From JACKHO01 sp041398745 (GTDB taxonomy: Bacteria; Planctomycetota; Planctomycetia; Planctomycetales; Planctomycetaceae), in assembly GCA_041398745.1 (NCBI GenBank), contig JAWKUB010000002.1, forward strand, positions 682,001 through 746,000: 64,000 bases of DNA, in the 5' to 3' direction. Shown one piece after another: positions 1-9,760 of this stretch. The notes under the pieces are model-generated. The model was not told the DNA's origin and ran no database searches. It saw only the letters and a program-made list of their open reading frames with translations. How positions within the stretch are numbered: position 1 is the stretch's first letter; the number at the start of each line of letters is the position of its first letter. The position numbers and the translations under genes were made by a program.

Positions 1-1887
1 GACGCCGCAATCGAGGTACGCAAGCCCACGATGTTCGGCGAACTGATCATCATGATCGTTTATCTTCCCATCCTGGCCTTGGAAGGGGTCGAAGGAAAGC
101 TGTTCCGGCCGATGGCGCTCACGGTGATCTTCGCTTTAGCGGGATCGATGATCCTGTCACTGACTCTGATGCCGGTCCTGGCCAGCCTGTTTCTCCCCAA
201 ACAGTTGGAAGAGAAGGAGCCGCTTTTGATCCGCATTCTGAAACGGCTCTATGCTCCCGTGCTGCGGTTCACGATGCACCACAAGCTGGCCGTCATCGGC
301 TTTGCGCTTTGTGTGCTTATCGTTGCTTTCGGAATGATCGCACCGAACCTGGGAGCCGAGTTCTTGCCACGACTCTCCGAGGGGGCGGTCGTCATCAACG
401 TCGTGCGGCTGGCAGGGACCGATCTGGAAGAGACCATTCGCTACAATACGCAGATGGAGAAGGTGCTCCTGGAGAAGTTTCCCGACGAGATTGTCCATGT
501 CTGGAGCCGCGTCGGCACGGCCGAAGTCGCTACCGATCCGATGGGGACCGAACTGACCGACTTATTCGTGACACTGCGGCCTCGCAATGAATGGAAACGG
601 GCTGAAACACAGGCAGAACTGACCGAGCTGATCCAGGAGGAACTTCGCGACCTGCCCGGCCCCCGGTTGGCAATGACGCAGCCAATCGAGATGCGGATGA
701 ACGAAATGATCTCCGGGGTGCGCTCGGATGTGGCCGCCATCCTCTATGGCGACGATCTCGACCTGATGGTGACCAAGGCGGCCGAGATTGAACAGGTCAT
801 TAAGTCCATCGACGGCGCTGCGGATGTCAAAGTCGAGCAAGTGACCGGCCAGCCTGTCCTGCAAATCCAAATCAATCAGGACGAGATCGCCCGGTATGGC
901 ATTCCAGCCAAATCCGTGCTTGACTTGGTGGAGTCGCTTGGCAGCAAGCATGTGGGTGAGGTCTATGAGGGACAATTACGATTTCCGTTGATCATCCGGC
1001 TTCCGGAGCGGGCACGGGCGGATGCGGAAGCGATCAAGTCAATCCTGGTCGCCACCCCGGCAGGTGAACGCATTCCACTTTCGCGATTGGCGTCGGTTGA
1101 GGCGGTGGAAGGCCCCAATACCATCAACCGCGAGTGGTATCAGCGGCGGATCACCGTTGAAGCCAATGTCCGTGGGCGAGACATGGGCAGCTTCGTGGCC
1201 GAAGCTCAGCGGAAAGTCGATGAGCAGGTCCAACTGCCGCCGGGTCGTTACCGCGTCGAGTGGGGGGGACAATTCGAACACCTTGAGCGAGCACAGACCC
1301 GGCTGATGATCGTCGTTCCCCTCGCGCTGCTCATGATTTTCAGTCTGCTGTATATGACGTACCGCAACATGATTGACTCGATCCGCGTCTTTACGGGAGT
1401 CCCCTTTGCATGGATCGGCGGGATCGTCGCACTGTGGATGCGGGGCATGCCGTTTTCCATTTCTGCGGCGGTCGGATTCATCGCCTTGTCCGGCGTTGCT
1501 GTGCTCGATGACATGCTGCTCGTTTCCACCATCCGGCGTCTCCAGCGACGGGGGCGATCACTCGACGACGCAGTGGAAGAAGCGGCCATGACGCGTCTTC
1601 GTCCAATTCTAATGACCACACTGGTTGCGGCCCTGGGATTCTTGCCGATGGCGTTCAGCACCGGCATGGGGGCCGAAGTTCAGAGGCCACTGGCGACAGT
1701 CGTGATCGGAGGCGTGTGCAGTGCAACCATTATGAGCCTGCTTGTGCTCCGGGTCCTCTACGTTATCTTCAATCGACCCGCCCAGCGCCACGATGATGAC
1801 CATGAGGACGATAATCCACAAGAACTATTCGAACCGATTGAACCAGACTCGCGGCACGTGCCCGAGCGACATTCGGTGACACCTTGA
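1..1887 (+). CDS. Heavy-metal efflux RND pump, C-terminal part (CzcA/CusA family), 5' end outside window
   Basis: Inner-membrane proton-driven pump that exports divalent or monovalent metal ions through a tripartite envelope complex. The frame is open from base 1, so the start is upstream; 628 residues are visible of about 1,050 usual for the family. Seen: hydrophobic helices at the left end (EGVEGKLFRPM is typical of HME-RND pumps), a large periplasmic loop, the family motif WGGQFEHLERA, then a second helix bundle. The usual LNG in the GxAVLNGxxLVS helix motif reads LDD here (near visible residue 500). The C-terminus is acidic and His-rich. A metal-binding lipoprotein and a thioredoxin-like gene follow closely, so they probably form one operon. 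Confidence 0.93.
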   Translation, partial: DAAIEVRKPTMFGELIIMIVYLPILALEGVEGKLFRPMALTVIFALAGSMILSLTLMPVLASLFLPKQLEEKEPLLIRILKRLYAPVLRFTMHHKLAVIGFALCVLIVAFGMIAPNLGAEFLPRLSEGAVVINVVRLAGTDLEETIRYNTQMEKVLLEKFPDEIVHVWSRVGTAEVATDPMGTELTDLFVTLRPRNEWKRAETQAELTELIQEELRDLPGPRLAMTQPIEMRMNEMISGVRSDVAAILYGDDLDLMVTKAAEIEQVIKSIDGAADVKVEQVTGQPVLQIQINQDEIARYGIPAKSVLDLVESLGSKHVGEVYEGQLRFPLIIRLPERARADAEAIKSILVATPAGERIPLSRLASVEAVEGPNTINREWYQRRITVEANVRGRDMGSFVAEAQRKVDEQVQLPPGRYRVEWGGQFEHLERAQTRLMIVVPLALLMIFSLLYMTYRNMIDSIRVFTGVPFAWIGGIVALWMRGMPFSISAAVGFIALSGVAVLDDMLLVSTIRRLQRRGRSLDDAVEEAAMTRLRPILMTTLVAALGFLPMAFSTGMGAEVQRPLATVVIGGVCSATIMSLLVLRVLYVIFNRPAQRHDDDHEDDNPQELFEPIEPDSRHVPERHSVTP

Positions 1888-1916
1888 ACGGGCGTCTCGC
1901 CCACTGGAGAAAGAAC

Positions 1917-2312
1917 ATGAAGAGCATTTCCTGGAATCAAACCTCGTCGCTGCTGGCTGTTGCGCTGCTGGCGCTCCTTGTCGGCGGTTGCAGTCAAACC
2001 GGTGGAGACACCGACGCCAGTGCAGTCTCGCAAGAGGCCGGTCACGAGCATGGCGAAGACGGTCACGACCACGCCGAGGAGGGACACAGCCTTCACAGCT
2101 TCTGGTGCGTGGAACATGGTATGCCGGAAGCAGTCTGTGCCCAGTGCGACAGCAAACTGGCCGCCGAGTTCCAGCAGAAGGGAGACTGGTGCGAAGAGCA
2201 CAGTCGGCCTGATTCGCAATGTTTTATCCACCATCCCGAACTGGAGGCCAAATTCATCGCCCAGTACGAAGCGAAATTCGGCGAGAAGCCACCCAAACGT
2301 GAATTGGAATAG
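1917..2312 (+). CDS. His/Cys-rich metal-binding lipoprotein
   Basis: Predicted 131-residue lipoprotein, probably periplasmic and metal-binding. The ATG at 1917 is preceded by GGAGAAAG; an earlier in-frame start at 1884 overlaps the pump gene and would extend the signal peptide, so 1917 is preferred. A hydrophobic signal ends in a lipobox (LVGGC). A His/Asp/Glu-rich linker follows (GHEHGEDGHDH), then two similar Cys/His units (WCVEHGMPEAVCAQC and WCEEHSRPDSQC). From memory, such units occur at the N-terminus of some RND membrane-fusion proteins; here they stand alone. The gene sits 29 bp after the pump, suggesting a metal chaperone or sensor role, which is inference. Confidence 0.8.
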   Translation: MKSISWNQTSSLLAVALLALLVGGCSQTGGDTDASAVSQEAGHEHGEDGHDHAEEGHSLHSFWCVEHGMPEAVCAQCDSKLAAEFQQKGDWCEEHSRPDSQCFIHHPELEAKFIAQYEAKFGEKPPKRELE

Positions 2313-2313
2313 T

Positions 2314-2808
2314 ATGTGGTCCGATCAGCAGACGGTGACATCTATCAACCAAGCCCAGACCAGCCAGCCGCATTTCACCGGCTGGATTGAGCACCGCTGC
2401 GCCCTGGTCCTCGTCTCGCTGACCTTGATCGCCGGCTGCCAGGATCGCAGAAGCACCGAGCCACCCTCTGGGGTCGTCGAATTGACGGATGCAAACTTCC
2501 ACCACGAGGTGATGGAATCGAAACAGCCGGTGCTGGTTGAGTTCTGGGCACCTTGGTGCCAGCCCTGCCTGGAGATGCAACCGGCTCTGGAAAACTTGGC
2601 TCGCGAATTCCGTGACCGGGTGAAGGTGGCCAGACTCAACATCGACGAGTGCGCCGACATTGCCACGGAATACGGCGCGGATTCACCGCCGGTAATCATC
2701 TTGTTTCGAAGTGGTGAAATTGCGAAACGACGTTCTGGTGGGCACACGACGAGTGAATTGAGAAATTTGGTTTCTACTGCGCAAGAGTTTCGGCAGGTCG
2801 AACACTGA
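2314..2808 (+). CDS. Thioredoxin-like lipoprotein
   Basis: A 164-residue thioredoxin-fold protein. The active site WCQPC lies at residues 81-85 in the context VEFWAPWCQPC, and a cis-Pro loop (SPPVIILF) follows. A hydrophobic segment ending LIAGC at residues 38-42 looks like a lipobox, placing it in the periplasm or outer membrane. The reading frame stays open far upstream, but the ATG at 2314, one base after the preceding stop, fits an operon. It is most likely a disulfide reductase or oxidase protecting thiols of metal-exposed envelope proteins; the precise partner is unknown. Confidence 0.85.
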   Translation: MWSDQQTVTSINQAQTSQPHFTGWIEHRCALVLVSLTLIAGCQDRRSTEPPSGVVELTDANFHHEVMESKQPVLVEFWAPWCQPCLEMQPALENLAREFRDRVKVARLNIDECADIATEYGADSPPVIILFRSGEIAKRRSGGHTTSELRNLVSTAQEFRQVEH

Positions 2809-3478
2809 GGGCAAACGGGGAAAACCAATCGTCGCCCGAGGGGAAAATATTTGTCGCCATACATTCACGACAATTCGGAAACGATACTGCGGCACAACGT
2901 CGTCCGGCAGCAAGGTGTCGTGCAGACGAACCTCGAGATGGCACTGCACGACCGCCGCAAGCTTGAACTTGACCTACACACGCGCCTGCAACTATTCGAC
3001 GAATCAATACGCTGATACGCAGCGGCGCAGATCACTTGTTGCTGACGGGACCGCCGTGTCTGAACGGAACTTTACAATCCAAGGTTTTCAAGTCCGGAAC
3101 GATGACAAGTCACCGTGGTCAATTCCATTTGAATGGATTGGCCCTTGCAGTGCCGCGACGGCATTCTTAGGACAACCGCTGATTCAGGTAGGTACATCTC
3201 TGACAATCGTAGTCGTGTTGTTTCACCCAAGGCACGACTCACGACGAAAGCAAATCGATGGGCATGGCTTTGGTATCCGCCACCGAATACTTCTGCAGAA
3301 CTGCTGACATCTCGTTCCGCATAAGGAGCGGACTGACCGCGAGCAGCAGACAAAGTGGGAACCGTGCCAAATCTGCCGCAGCCAGCCGCTCACAGCGCGA
3401 TGTTCGCGTGCTTATTCGAAGTGTGATCGATGGAGCGTGAAGCCCCTATTCGTGGCCTGAGTTGACTATGAGGAATCT
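2809..3478. other. Intergenic stretch without a convincing gene
   Basis: About 670 bp between the thioredoxin-like gene and the convergent DUF3147 gene. Open frames here are short, lack ribosome-binding sites and resemble no family I recognise. It may be decayed sequence at the junction of two metal-resistance loci. Confidence 0.5.
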
Positions 3479-3814
3479 CTACTTCGCAGGTTGTGGACCG
3501 AGCCAGAACCAAAGGCCGATTGTTGCCGATGCAAGAACGACGCCAGCGGCCATCGACGACCAGAATCCAAGTCCGAAGCGTTCTGAGAACGCCATTGGAA
3601 TGAACAGCGGCAGGCCGAGCGGAACGAGAACCAATGTCTCACGGGCGAGCCGCGAGACTGTCGTCATGTCCTGTTCTTTGTTCCACACGGCAACGAATGC
3701 CACAATGCTGACAATAGGGAGCGTCAACAATAAGGCTCCGAGGCGAGGATAGCGGTCCGCTAGTTCCGCCACGCCAGCCACGACCAGACCGGCGATGATT
3801 GCTCTCCACCACAT
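3479..3814 (-). CDS. DUF3147-like small membrane protein
   Basis: A 111-residue protein made almost entirely of membrane helices (four predicted by eye). The N-terminal helix (MWWRAIIAGLVVAGVAELADR) followed by a PxLGALLLTLP segment matches what I recall of the DUF3147 family, small inner-membrane proteins often found next to metal-efflux genes. It is the last gene of the minus-strand metal-efflux set, 51 bp downstream of the His-rich lipoprotein. Function is not established. Confidence 0.7.
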   Translation of the reverse strand: MWWRAIIAGLVVAGVAELADRYPRLGALLLTLPIVSIVAFVAVWNKEQDMTTVSRLARETLVLVPLGLPLFIPMAFSERFGLGFWSSMAAGVVLASATIGLWFWLGPQPAK

Positions 3815-3865
3815 GGTGATTTCCGATTGATGATTGGAGATTAAAGACTTTCCGGAATGCTCCGA

Positions 3866-4780
3866 TCACTCGACCGAGACTGGCACGTCAAAAGTCACAA
3901 CATCGGCACCGGATGGAACGATACGGAATCGAATCACGACACTTGTCAAATCCTTCGGAATCGCCAATGCTCCCTGTGCGTAGTGGGCCGGTTCTTCTTC
4001 AGTTGTCGGCTCGTAAACTGTGGCGACTTCCTTGGCGAGTTCCGTTTGGCCATCGGCACTGAAGAGAGCATTGAAGACTTTTGCGTCGGCAACAGCTTCG
4101 CCGCCGCGTGTGATCGATACGGCAGGTTCGACTTCTTCACCCGCGTGCAGATGCTTTCCGTGGTGGCCGAGCTTGATTGTCAGTCCGGCGTGTTCCTTCG
4201 GTTCGCCTTCCCACACAAGTGCATCATCTTCACCGTGCGAGTGCGCGTGACTGGCACCGCCGTGAGCTTCTTCCTTGAAGTTGCCCGCGTAGGGCGTGCC
4301 ATCGACTTCAGCACTCATCGTGCCTTCGTATTCCATGACAGTTGCGAGACCATCGTGCGTTCCGACAAATCGGGACGACATTCCGCCCGACTCGCCATCC
4401 AGCGGCACTGGCAACAGGTCGATTTGCAGTTGCGGCTTCTTGATTGTCAGTAGAAGTGATTCTGCCGCGATTGGCTCCGGAGTCTTTTCATCACTGCCGA
4501 GAACATAGACGGTCGCTTCTTTCTTATTATGATCGACGGTGAACTCGACGTGAAACTTGCCGCCGCCCCAGTCAGCGAGCGTGCCATCGTGCGGTCCTGC
4601 TCCGTGACCACCGTGTCCGCCATCTGGCGTATGTGGGTGACCGTGATCGGACTCTCCTGTTGCAGGAGTTCCCGACTGTTGAGTGGGTGGCTGTTGTGCC
4701 GCTTTGTCTCCACAACCCACGATGAGTGACATCGACAGTAGGGAGGCAATCGACAGGTTTCTGAACTGATAGGACTTCAT
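3866..4780 (-). CDS. Histidine-rich lipoprotein of the metal-efflux locus
   Basis: A 304-residue predicted lipoprotein. The ATG at 4780 follows AAGGAAA; a longer frame starting at 4960 runs into the pump gene and is not needed. The signal ends in a lipobox (LIVGC). Next comes a His/Gly-rich stretch (HGHPHTPDGGHGGHG), then a body with two further His clusters (HGGASHAHSHGEDD and LGHHGKHLHAGEE). This suggests buffering or delivery of metal ions to the RND pump encoded immediately upstream. I do not recognise the globular parts. Related His-rich lipoproteins beside planctomycete RND genes are known to me only as hypothetical proteins. Confidence 0.75.
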   Translation of the reverse strand: MKSYQFRNLSIASLLSMSLIVGCGDKAAQQPPTQQSGTPATGESDHGHPHTPDGGHGGHGAGPHDGTLADWGGGKFHVEFTVDHNKKEATVYVLGSDEKTPEPIAAESLLLTIKKPQLQIDLLPVPLDGESGGMSSRFVGTHDGLATVMEYEGTMSAEVDGTPYAGNFKEEAHGGASHAHSHGEDDALVWEGEPKEHAGLTIKLGHHGKHLHAGEEVEPAVSITRGGEAVADAKVFNALFSADGQTELAKEVATVYEPTTEEEPAHYAQGALAIPKDLTSVVIRFRIVPSGADVVTFDVPVSVE

Positions 4781-4887
4781 TGGAGTTTCCTTCGCCAAAG
4801 AGGTTGTTGTCCTTGCGACATTGCTTGGACGGTGTTGGTAGTACTGCGGAGCACGCGATGGGTTGGCACCTGTGGCACAATGCGGCT

Positions 4888-7800
4888 TTAGGGATCGATG
4901 TGTTCTCCTGACTCTTCGAGTTGTGTGAGCCTTTGGGCATCTTTTCCGCTGAATCGCCAAAAGATTCCGGGATGAATCAGGAACTCACAGAACGTCGAGG
5001 TAATAAGTCCACCGAGAATTACCGTCGCGACCGGATACAGAATCTCCCGACCCGGCTCTTGGCCGCCAAGGACAAGCGGCAGGAGGCCAAATCCGGCGGT
5101 GAGTGCTGTCATGAGGACAGGAGCGAGTCGTTCGAGACTGCCACGCAGGATCATCTCGCGGCTGAACTCTTCACCTTCTTCCTTCATCAGATGGAAGTAG
5201 TGAGTGACCAGCAGAATGCCGTTGCGAACCGCGATTCCCCCCAAGGAGATGAACCCGACGAGACTGGCAACGGTGAGAGACTGATTCGTAATCACCAACG
5301 CCAGCACGCCACCGATGAACGCAGTTGGTAGTGCATTCAAGATTTGTAGGACAACGCGGACGGACGGGAACAACAACATCAGCACGATGAACATGCCGAC
5401 AATGGAAACGCCTGCCAGCACGACAATGGTGCGGGTGGCGCGTTGCTGGCTTTCGAACTGCCCGCCGTATTCGATGAAATATCCCTCAGGCAGGTCGATC
5501 TGACTATCAACGCGCTGCTGAATCTCCTTCACCGCACTCGCCAGGTCGCGGTCCTGAGTGTTGCAACGGATGACCATGCGCCGCCGCGCGTTTTCTCGGT
5601 TGACAGCGTTGGGACCAGTTCCCGGCCCGATATCGGCCAGCTCGCGCAGCTCAATCTGTCCGCGACCATTCGGAAGGTCGATTCGTAATCGACCAAGGTT
5701 GGCGTAGTCGGTCCGGTAGTCTTCTTCCAGTCTCACCAGCAAATCGAATCGGCGTTGCCCTTCCAACACCTGCGACACCACTTCACCCTGTAGGGCCGTT
5801 TGCAGAATGTTGGCGACGTATGCTCGCGTGACCCCATGAAAGGCGAGATCATCAGTGCGAAGCTGGATATGCAGTTCTTCGGTTTGCTTGATCGGTTCAA
5901 TCACCGGTGGCGTGATGCCGTCAATACTTTGAACCGTTGATTTGACCTGCTCCGACAATTGTTGCAGCGTGTTGAGGTCATCACCGTGAATCTTGATGGC
6001 AATCTGGGCGTACACACCGGAGACCATGTGACTGATCAGGTGAGCCAAAGGCTGTTCAACTTCGATGTCAACTCCTGGGACTTCTTCTCCGAGTTCATCC
6101 AGAAGTTGTTTCAGGATGTCTTCTCGGCGATGCTGCGCGTCGGGATTCATGCTCAGGATATATTCGCCCGCATTCACCGGAGACGCGTGTTCGTCCATTT
6201 CGGCGCGTCCGGTCCGACGCACGAAATGCAAGATGGCACCATCAGGGTTCTTCTCGGACATCTGCATCTCACGCAGTTTCGTGTCGATCAAACTTGACGT
6301 TTGATTTGACGCATCCAGTGACGATCCCGGCGGAAGCGTGAGATTGATTTGCACACTTCCTTCGTCGAACTCAGGCAGAAAGTTTCGGCCAAGATGAGCC
6401 ATCTGCCACCCTGCAAATCCGACAGCGATCCAGGTCAGCAGCAGCAGAAACGCTGGTTGGGCCATGCTCAGGCGAATCAGGTAGCTGACCATCCACTTCA
6501 TGAACCGCAGTAGGATGCCATCTTTTTCGGCATGCGCGGCTTTTGATTGGGGCAGCAAGTAGTATGACAGAACGGGAGTCACGGTCAGTGACACGAACAA
6601 CGATGCCAGAATCGAAATGATGTAGGCGACACCGAGTGGCGTGAACAATCGGCCTTCAACTCCGGAGAGAGCGAACAAAGGCAGAAAGACGAGAATCACC
6701 ACGGCGGTTCCGAAAACAATTGCACTGCGAATCTCTTTGCTCGCTTCGTATACAACTTGAATTGCGGGCCGTGGAGTTTCGAGACCGTTGTTTTCCTTCA
6801 ACCGACGAAAGATATTCTCCACGTCAACGATGGCATCATCAACCAGCTCTCCCATTGCGACAGCCAGTCCCCCCAGCGTCATCACGTTGATGGAAAACTC
6901 CGTCCCGGTGAGGAATCCAATGAGACGAAACACGAGCGTTGTGATGACCAGCGACAGTGGAATGGCGGTGAGGGTGATGAACGTCGTACGAAAGTTCAGC
7001 AAGAATAGAAACAGAATGATAATGACCAGAACCGCGCCAATGACGAGCGCTTCGCCCACATTGAAGACGCCTCGATCGATAAAGTTGCGGAGTTGGAACA
7101 ATTCCGAATTGATAACGATATCTGCCGTCAAGGATTCTTCTGCTTCGGCAAACGCTGTCACCAGCCGTTCGGTCAAGTCGCGCGTATCGACATGGGGTTG
7201 TTTTACGATTGTGAACACGACACCGGGGCGACCACTCACACTGCCATCACCGCGTTTGAATTCAGCACCCTCAACAACGTGTGCGACCTGCCCCAGCAGC
7301 ACGGAGCGTGTCTCGTTTGCCTTGACTGGAATCTGTCGCAGGTCGTGCAGCACTTGACTTGGCTCAGGGCCAAGCCGTCCGAGAACTCGAATTGGTCGTT
7401 CCGTTTCCCCTTTGACAGCAAAACCGCCGCTGGTGTTGATATTGCTCTCTTTAAGAGCCTGTTCGACCTCTTGCAGCGTCACCTCATACTCCAATAACGC
7501 TGCCGGATCGATCCGTACTTGATACTGTTTTTTATCACCGCCCAGAATGAAGGCTTCTGCAACACCAGTCACTTTCAGGATACGTGGCCGGATGATCCAG
7601 TCCGCCGTGGTTCGCAGGGACAGTTGGCGAGACGCTTCAGATGGGAATTCCACCTCATGCCGCTGGCCATCAATGGTCAACGTTGCATGCGGAATCTCTT
7701 CGATCTGGAAGAGATCATCGCTTCGAGTTGACGCCTCCCAAATCACATCTTCCGCCCCAACTGCTACCCACGTTTCGACGCGGTTTCGTTCGACGGGGCG

Positions 7801-8340
7801 CCAGACGTGAATCGTTGGCTGTGCATCTCCACTCGGAACGATTTCAGCAAGTAACCCGGTTTTACCGATGGGATACAATTCCCCGTCGTTTGGTCCCTGT
7901 TGGCGATAGATGCCAGCAACAACAATCTGCCCCATGATCGAAGCCGGGGGCGTCATTTGTGGACGGATGCCATCGGGCAGAATTCCGTCCAACGTGATCA
8001 ATCGCTCCTGAACCGTTTGACGGGCCGATTTGATCTCCGTATTCCAATCGAATTCGATATAGATGACATTGAGTCCCGCAGTCGATTGACTGCGAACTGC
8101 CTGCACACCACTTGCTCCTAGCAACGCGATTTCAATCGGTTGCGTGATCAGCGTTTCGACTTCTTCCGTCGCCAGACCTGGGCACTCTGTGATGATGATC
8201 ACACGCGGGCGGTCAAGATCAGGAAAGACGTCGATCGGCATCTGGGTCGCGAGATACGAACCATACACCAGCATGACGATGCTGATCACGAGGACCAACA
8301 TACGGTAACGGAGTGCGAATCGAATAATTGCGTTGAGCAT
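4888..8340 (-). CDS. Heavy-metal efflux RND pump (CzcA/CusA family)
   Basis: Inner-membrane component of a tripartite metal-efflux complex, 1,150 residues. The ATG at 8340 has GAGGAAAG upstream; the longer frame from 8409 overlaps the fusion-protein gene. Seen: N-terminal helix, the DVFPDLDRPRV porter start, the helix-4 motif GELVDDAIVDVENI with its paired acidic residues, GVEGRLFTPLG, GNFLPEFDEGS-like periplasmic segments, EYGGQFESQQRA and a final helix bundle with VGFISLGGIAVRNG. It is about 100 residues longer than usual because of an extra segment at roughly residues 147-238 in the first porter domain. The membrane-fusion gene lies 10 bp upstream, so the two are co-transcribed. Confidence 0.95.
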   Translation of the reverse strand: MLNAIIRFALRYRMLVLVISIVMLVYGSYLATQMPIDVFPDLDRPRVIIITECPGLATEEVETLITQPIEIALLGASGVQAVRSQSTAGLNVIYIEFDWNTEIKSARQTVQERLITLDGILPDGIRPQMTPPASIMGQIVVAGIYRQQGPNDGELYPIGKTGLLAEIVPSGDAQPTIHVWRPVERNRVETWVAVGAEDVIWEASTRSDDLFQIEEIPHATLTIDGQRHEVEFPSEASRQLSLRTTADWIIRPRILKVTGVAEAFILGGDKKQYQVRIDPAALLEYEVTLQEVEQALKESNINTSGGFAVKGETERPIRVLGRLGPEPSQVLHDLRQIPVKANETRSVLLGQVAHVVEGAEFKRGDGSVSGRPGVVFTIVKQPHVDTRDLTERLVTAFAEAEESLTADIVINSELFQLRNFIDRGVFNVGEALVIGAVLVIIILFLFLLNFRTTFITLTAIPLSLVITTLVFRLIGFLTGTEFSINVMTLGGLAVAMGELVDDAIVDVENIFRRLKENNGLETPRPAIQVVYEASKEIRSAIVFGTAVVILVFLPLFALSGVEGRLFTPLGVAYIISILASLFVSLTVTPVLSYYLLPQSKAAHAEKDGILLRFMKWMVSYLIRLSMAQPAFLLLLTWIAVGFAGWQMAHLGRNFLPEFDEGSVQINLTLPPGSSLDASNQTSSLIDTKLREMQMSEKNPDGAILHFVRRTGRAEMDEHASPVNAGEYILSMNPDAQHRREDILKQLLDELGEEVPGVDIEVEQPLAHLISHMVSGVYAQIAIKIHGDDLNTLQQLSEQVKSTVQSIDGITPPVIEPIKQTEELHIQLRTDDLAFHGVTRAYVANILQTALQGEVVSQVLEGQRRFDLLVRLEEDYRTDYANLGRLRIDLPNGRGQIELRELADIGPGTGPNAVNRENARRRMVIRCNTQDRDLASAVKEIQQRVDSQIDLPEGYFIEYGGQFESQQRATRTIVVLAGVSIVGMFIVLMLLFPSVRVVLQILNALPTAFIGGVLALVITNQSLTVASLVGFISLGGIAVRNGILLVTHYFHLMKEEGEEFSREMILRGSLERLAPVLMTALTAGFGLLPLVLGGQEPGREILYPVATVILGGLITSTFCEFLIHPGIFWRFSGKDAQRLTQLEESGEHIDP

Positions 8341-8350
8341 CGTGCTTTCC

Positions 8351-9760
8351 TCAGTGGCTTGCGTGGACGGTACCGTCCGCGTGAACATGCACGTCCGCAC
8401 GCATGCCACTGGCCGCTTGTGCTTTCAGCACACGGTTGAGTGAAGCAGCAGCACTTTGTGCGAGATAGAGACCGGGCGTGATGCTTCCGTCATTGGCGAC
8501 GACAATGTTCAGGCGGTCCTCGTGCAAGACCTGTACTGGAATCCGATTGAACAAGTCGCCGTTTTGCTGAAAGACGTACGCCTCCGGTCCTTCACGAACG
8601 ATGGCGGCACTCGGCAAAACAAGCACATCGTTGAGTTCTTCAACTGGGATATGCAGCCGCACTCGCTGCCCCGGTCGGAATCGCCAGACGATAAACGTCG
8701 CATCGCCTTTCTCGTAAGCCCGCGACTGATTTGCGAGCGGGATGAAGAAGCCGAACGTGCGGCTTGCTTGATCAATGGAGTTCGAGAGGTATCGGATCTC
8801 AAATGACTGATCCAAGTCCGGCCAGCTTCCCGGTTCATCTTCCGCGAACTCAACCGAAATTGCCCAACCGTTCTGCGCCGCCTTCTCCAGATACGGTGCT
8901 TCGCGCTTGAACGCGTGCCCCTCGACATAGAGTGAACTGTGATTCGCCAAGGTGATGAGTAATTGTCCGGCCTGCACCTGCTGACCGAGTTCAGCGTTCA
9001 GTTCCTGCACTTCAAACGCGAAGCCATCATCGTCGTCATCGCCTTGCTGAAAAGCAGCCTGCTGAATGGTAACGAGCTTTTCGCGTGACTTGACTCGCGG
9101 CGGTGCAACCACATCCACGGTGGACACGAACTGCCCGCTCGCCACCTTCTCAATCTGTTGCGGATTTAGTCCGCGCGTCAACAAATCTTGGTGATGGGCT
9201 TGGATGGCAGCTTCTTGTCGGCGAAGCTGACTTTCCAACTCGATAATTTTGGTTCTGGGAATACTGCCGGTTTCTGCCAGTGGACTCAGGCGATCGAGTT
9301 GCTCCTGAATGAGTTTCGTTTCATTGGTTGCACTGAACAATTCCTTCTGCGTGTTTTGCAGATATTCGCTGAACAGCCGGAGGGTAAAGAGTCGATCGCC
9401 CGGTCGTACCGTGTCACCGGGGAAAGCATGAACTTCGGAAACAACACCAACCGCAGGCGAAGTCACGCCTCGATCAGATTGTCCGGGACGATCGACGATC
9501 TCGCCGGGAACCTGAATCGTTCGCCAATACGTCTGCGTTCTCGCTGGCTTCGCCACAAGTTCAAGGTTCTTTCGCGCCTGCGCTGAGAGCTTCAGAACCT
9601 TCGGCTCTTCTACCGGTGGTGGTGCATCTGCCACGTGGGACTCTGGCGCTGGCTTCGTGAGCATCGTCAGCCAGCGATCGCGAGTGAAAAACGCTGCTCC
9701 AGCGAGTATCGCTACGATGGCCACGCCGCTGAACAGGCGTAGTGATTTTGGAACGCGCAT
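8351..9760 (-). CDS. RND efflux periplasmic adaptor (membrane-fusion protein, CusB/CzcB type)
   Basis: A 469-residue adaptor linking the RND pump to the outer-membrane factor. ATG at 9760 chosen because the N-terminal helix (residues 9-26) starts directly after it. Order of domains seen: membrane anchor, Pro-rich linker, barrel-sandwich strand (GVVSEVHAFPGDTVRPGDRL), alpha-helical hairpin (about residues 135-210), a second lipoyl half (AELGQQVQAGQLL) and beta-barrel/membrane-proximal domains (FRPGQRVRLHIPVEE). Oddities: an acidic run GDDDDDG in the middle and a His-rich tail (DVHVHADGTVHASH) that could bind metal. Co-transcribed with the pump gene. Confidence 0.92.
   Translation of the reverse strand: MRVPKSLRLFSGVAIVAILAGAAFFTRDRWLTMLTKPAPESHVADAPPPVEEPKVLKLSAQARKNLELVAKPARTQTYWRTIQVPGEIVDRPGQSDRGVTSPAVGVVSEVHAFPGDTVRPGDRLFTLRLFSEYLQNTQKELFSATNETKLIQEQLDRLSPLAETGSIPRTKIIELESQLRRQEAAIQAHHQDLLTRGLNPQQIEKVASGQFVSTVDVVAPPRVKSREKLVTIQQAAFQQGDDDDDGFAFEVQELNAELGQQVQAGQLLITLANHSSLYVEGHAFKREAPYLEKAAQNGWAISVEFAEDEPGSWPDLDQSFEIRYLSNSIDQASRTFGFFIPLANQSRAYEKGDATFIVWRFRPGQRVRLHIPVEELNDVLVLPSAAIVREGPEAYVFQQNGDLFNRIPVQVLHEDRLNIVVANDGSITPGLYLAQSAAASLNRVLKAQAASGMRADVHVHADGTVHASH

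Noticed and set aside
1960..2313. 5' extension of the thioredoxin-like gene
   Set aside because: It overlaps the metal-binding lipoprotein in another frame. A start at 2314 fits gene spacing and places the signal peptide at the N-terminus.
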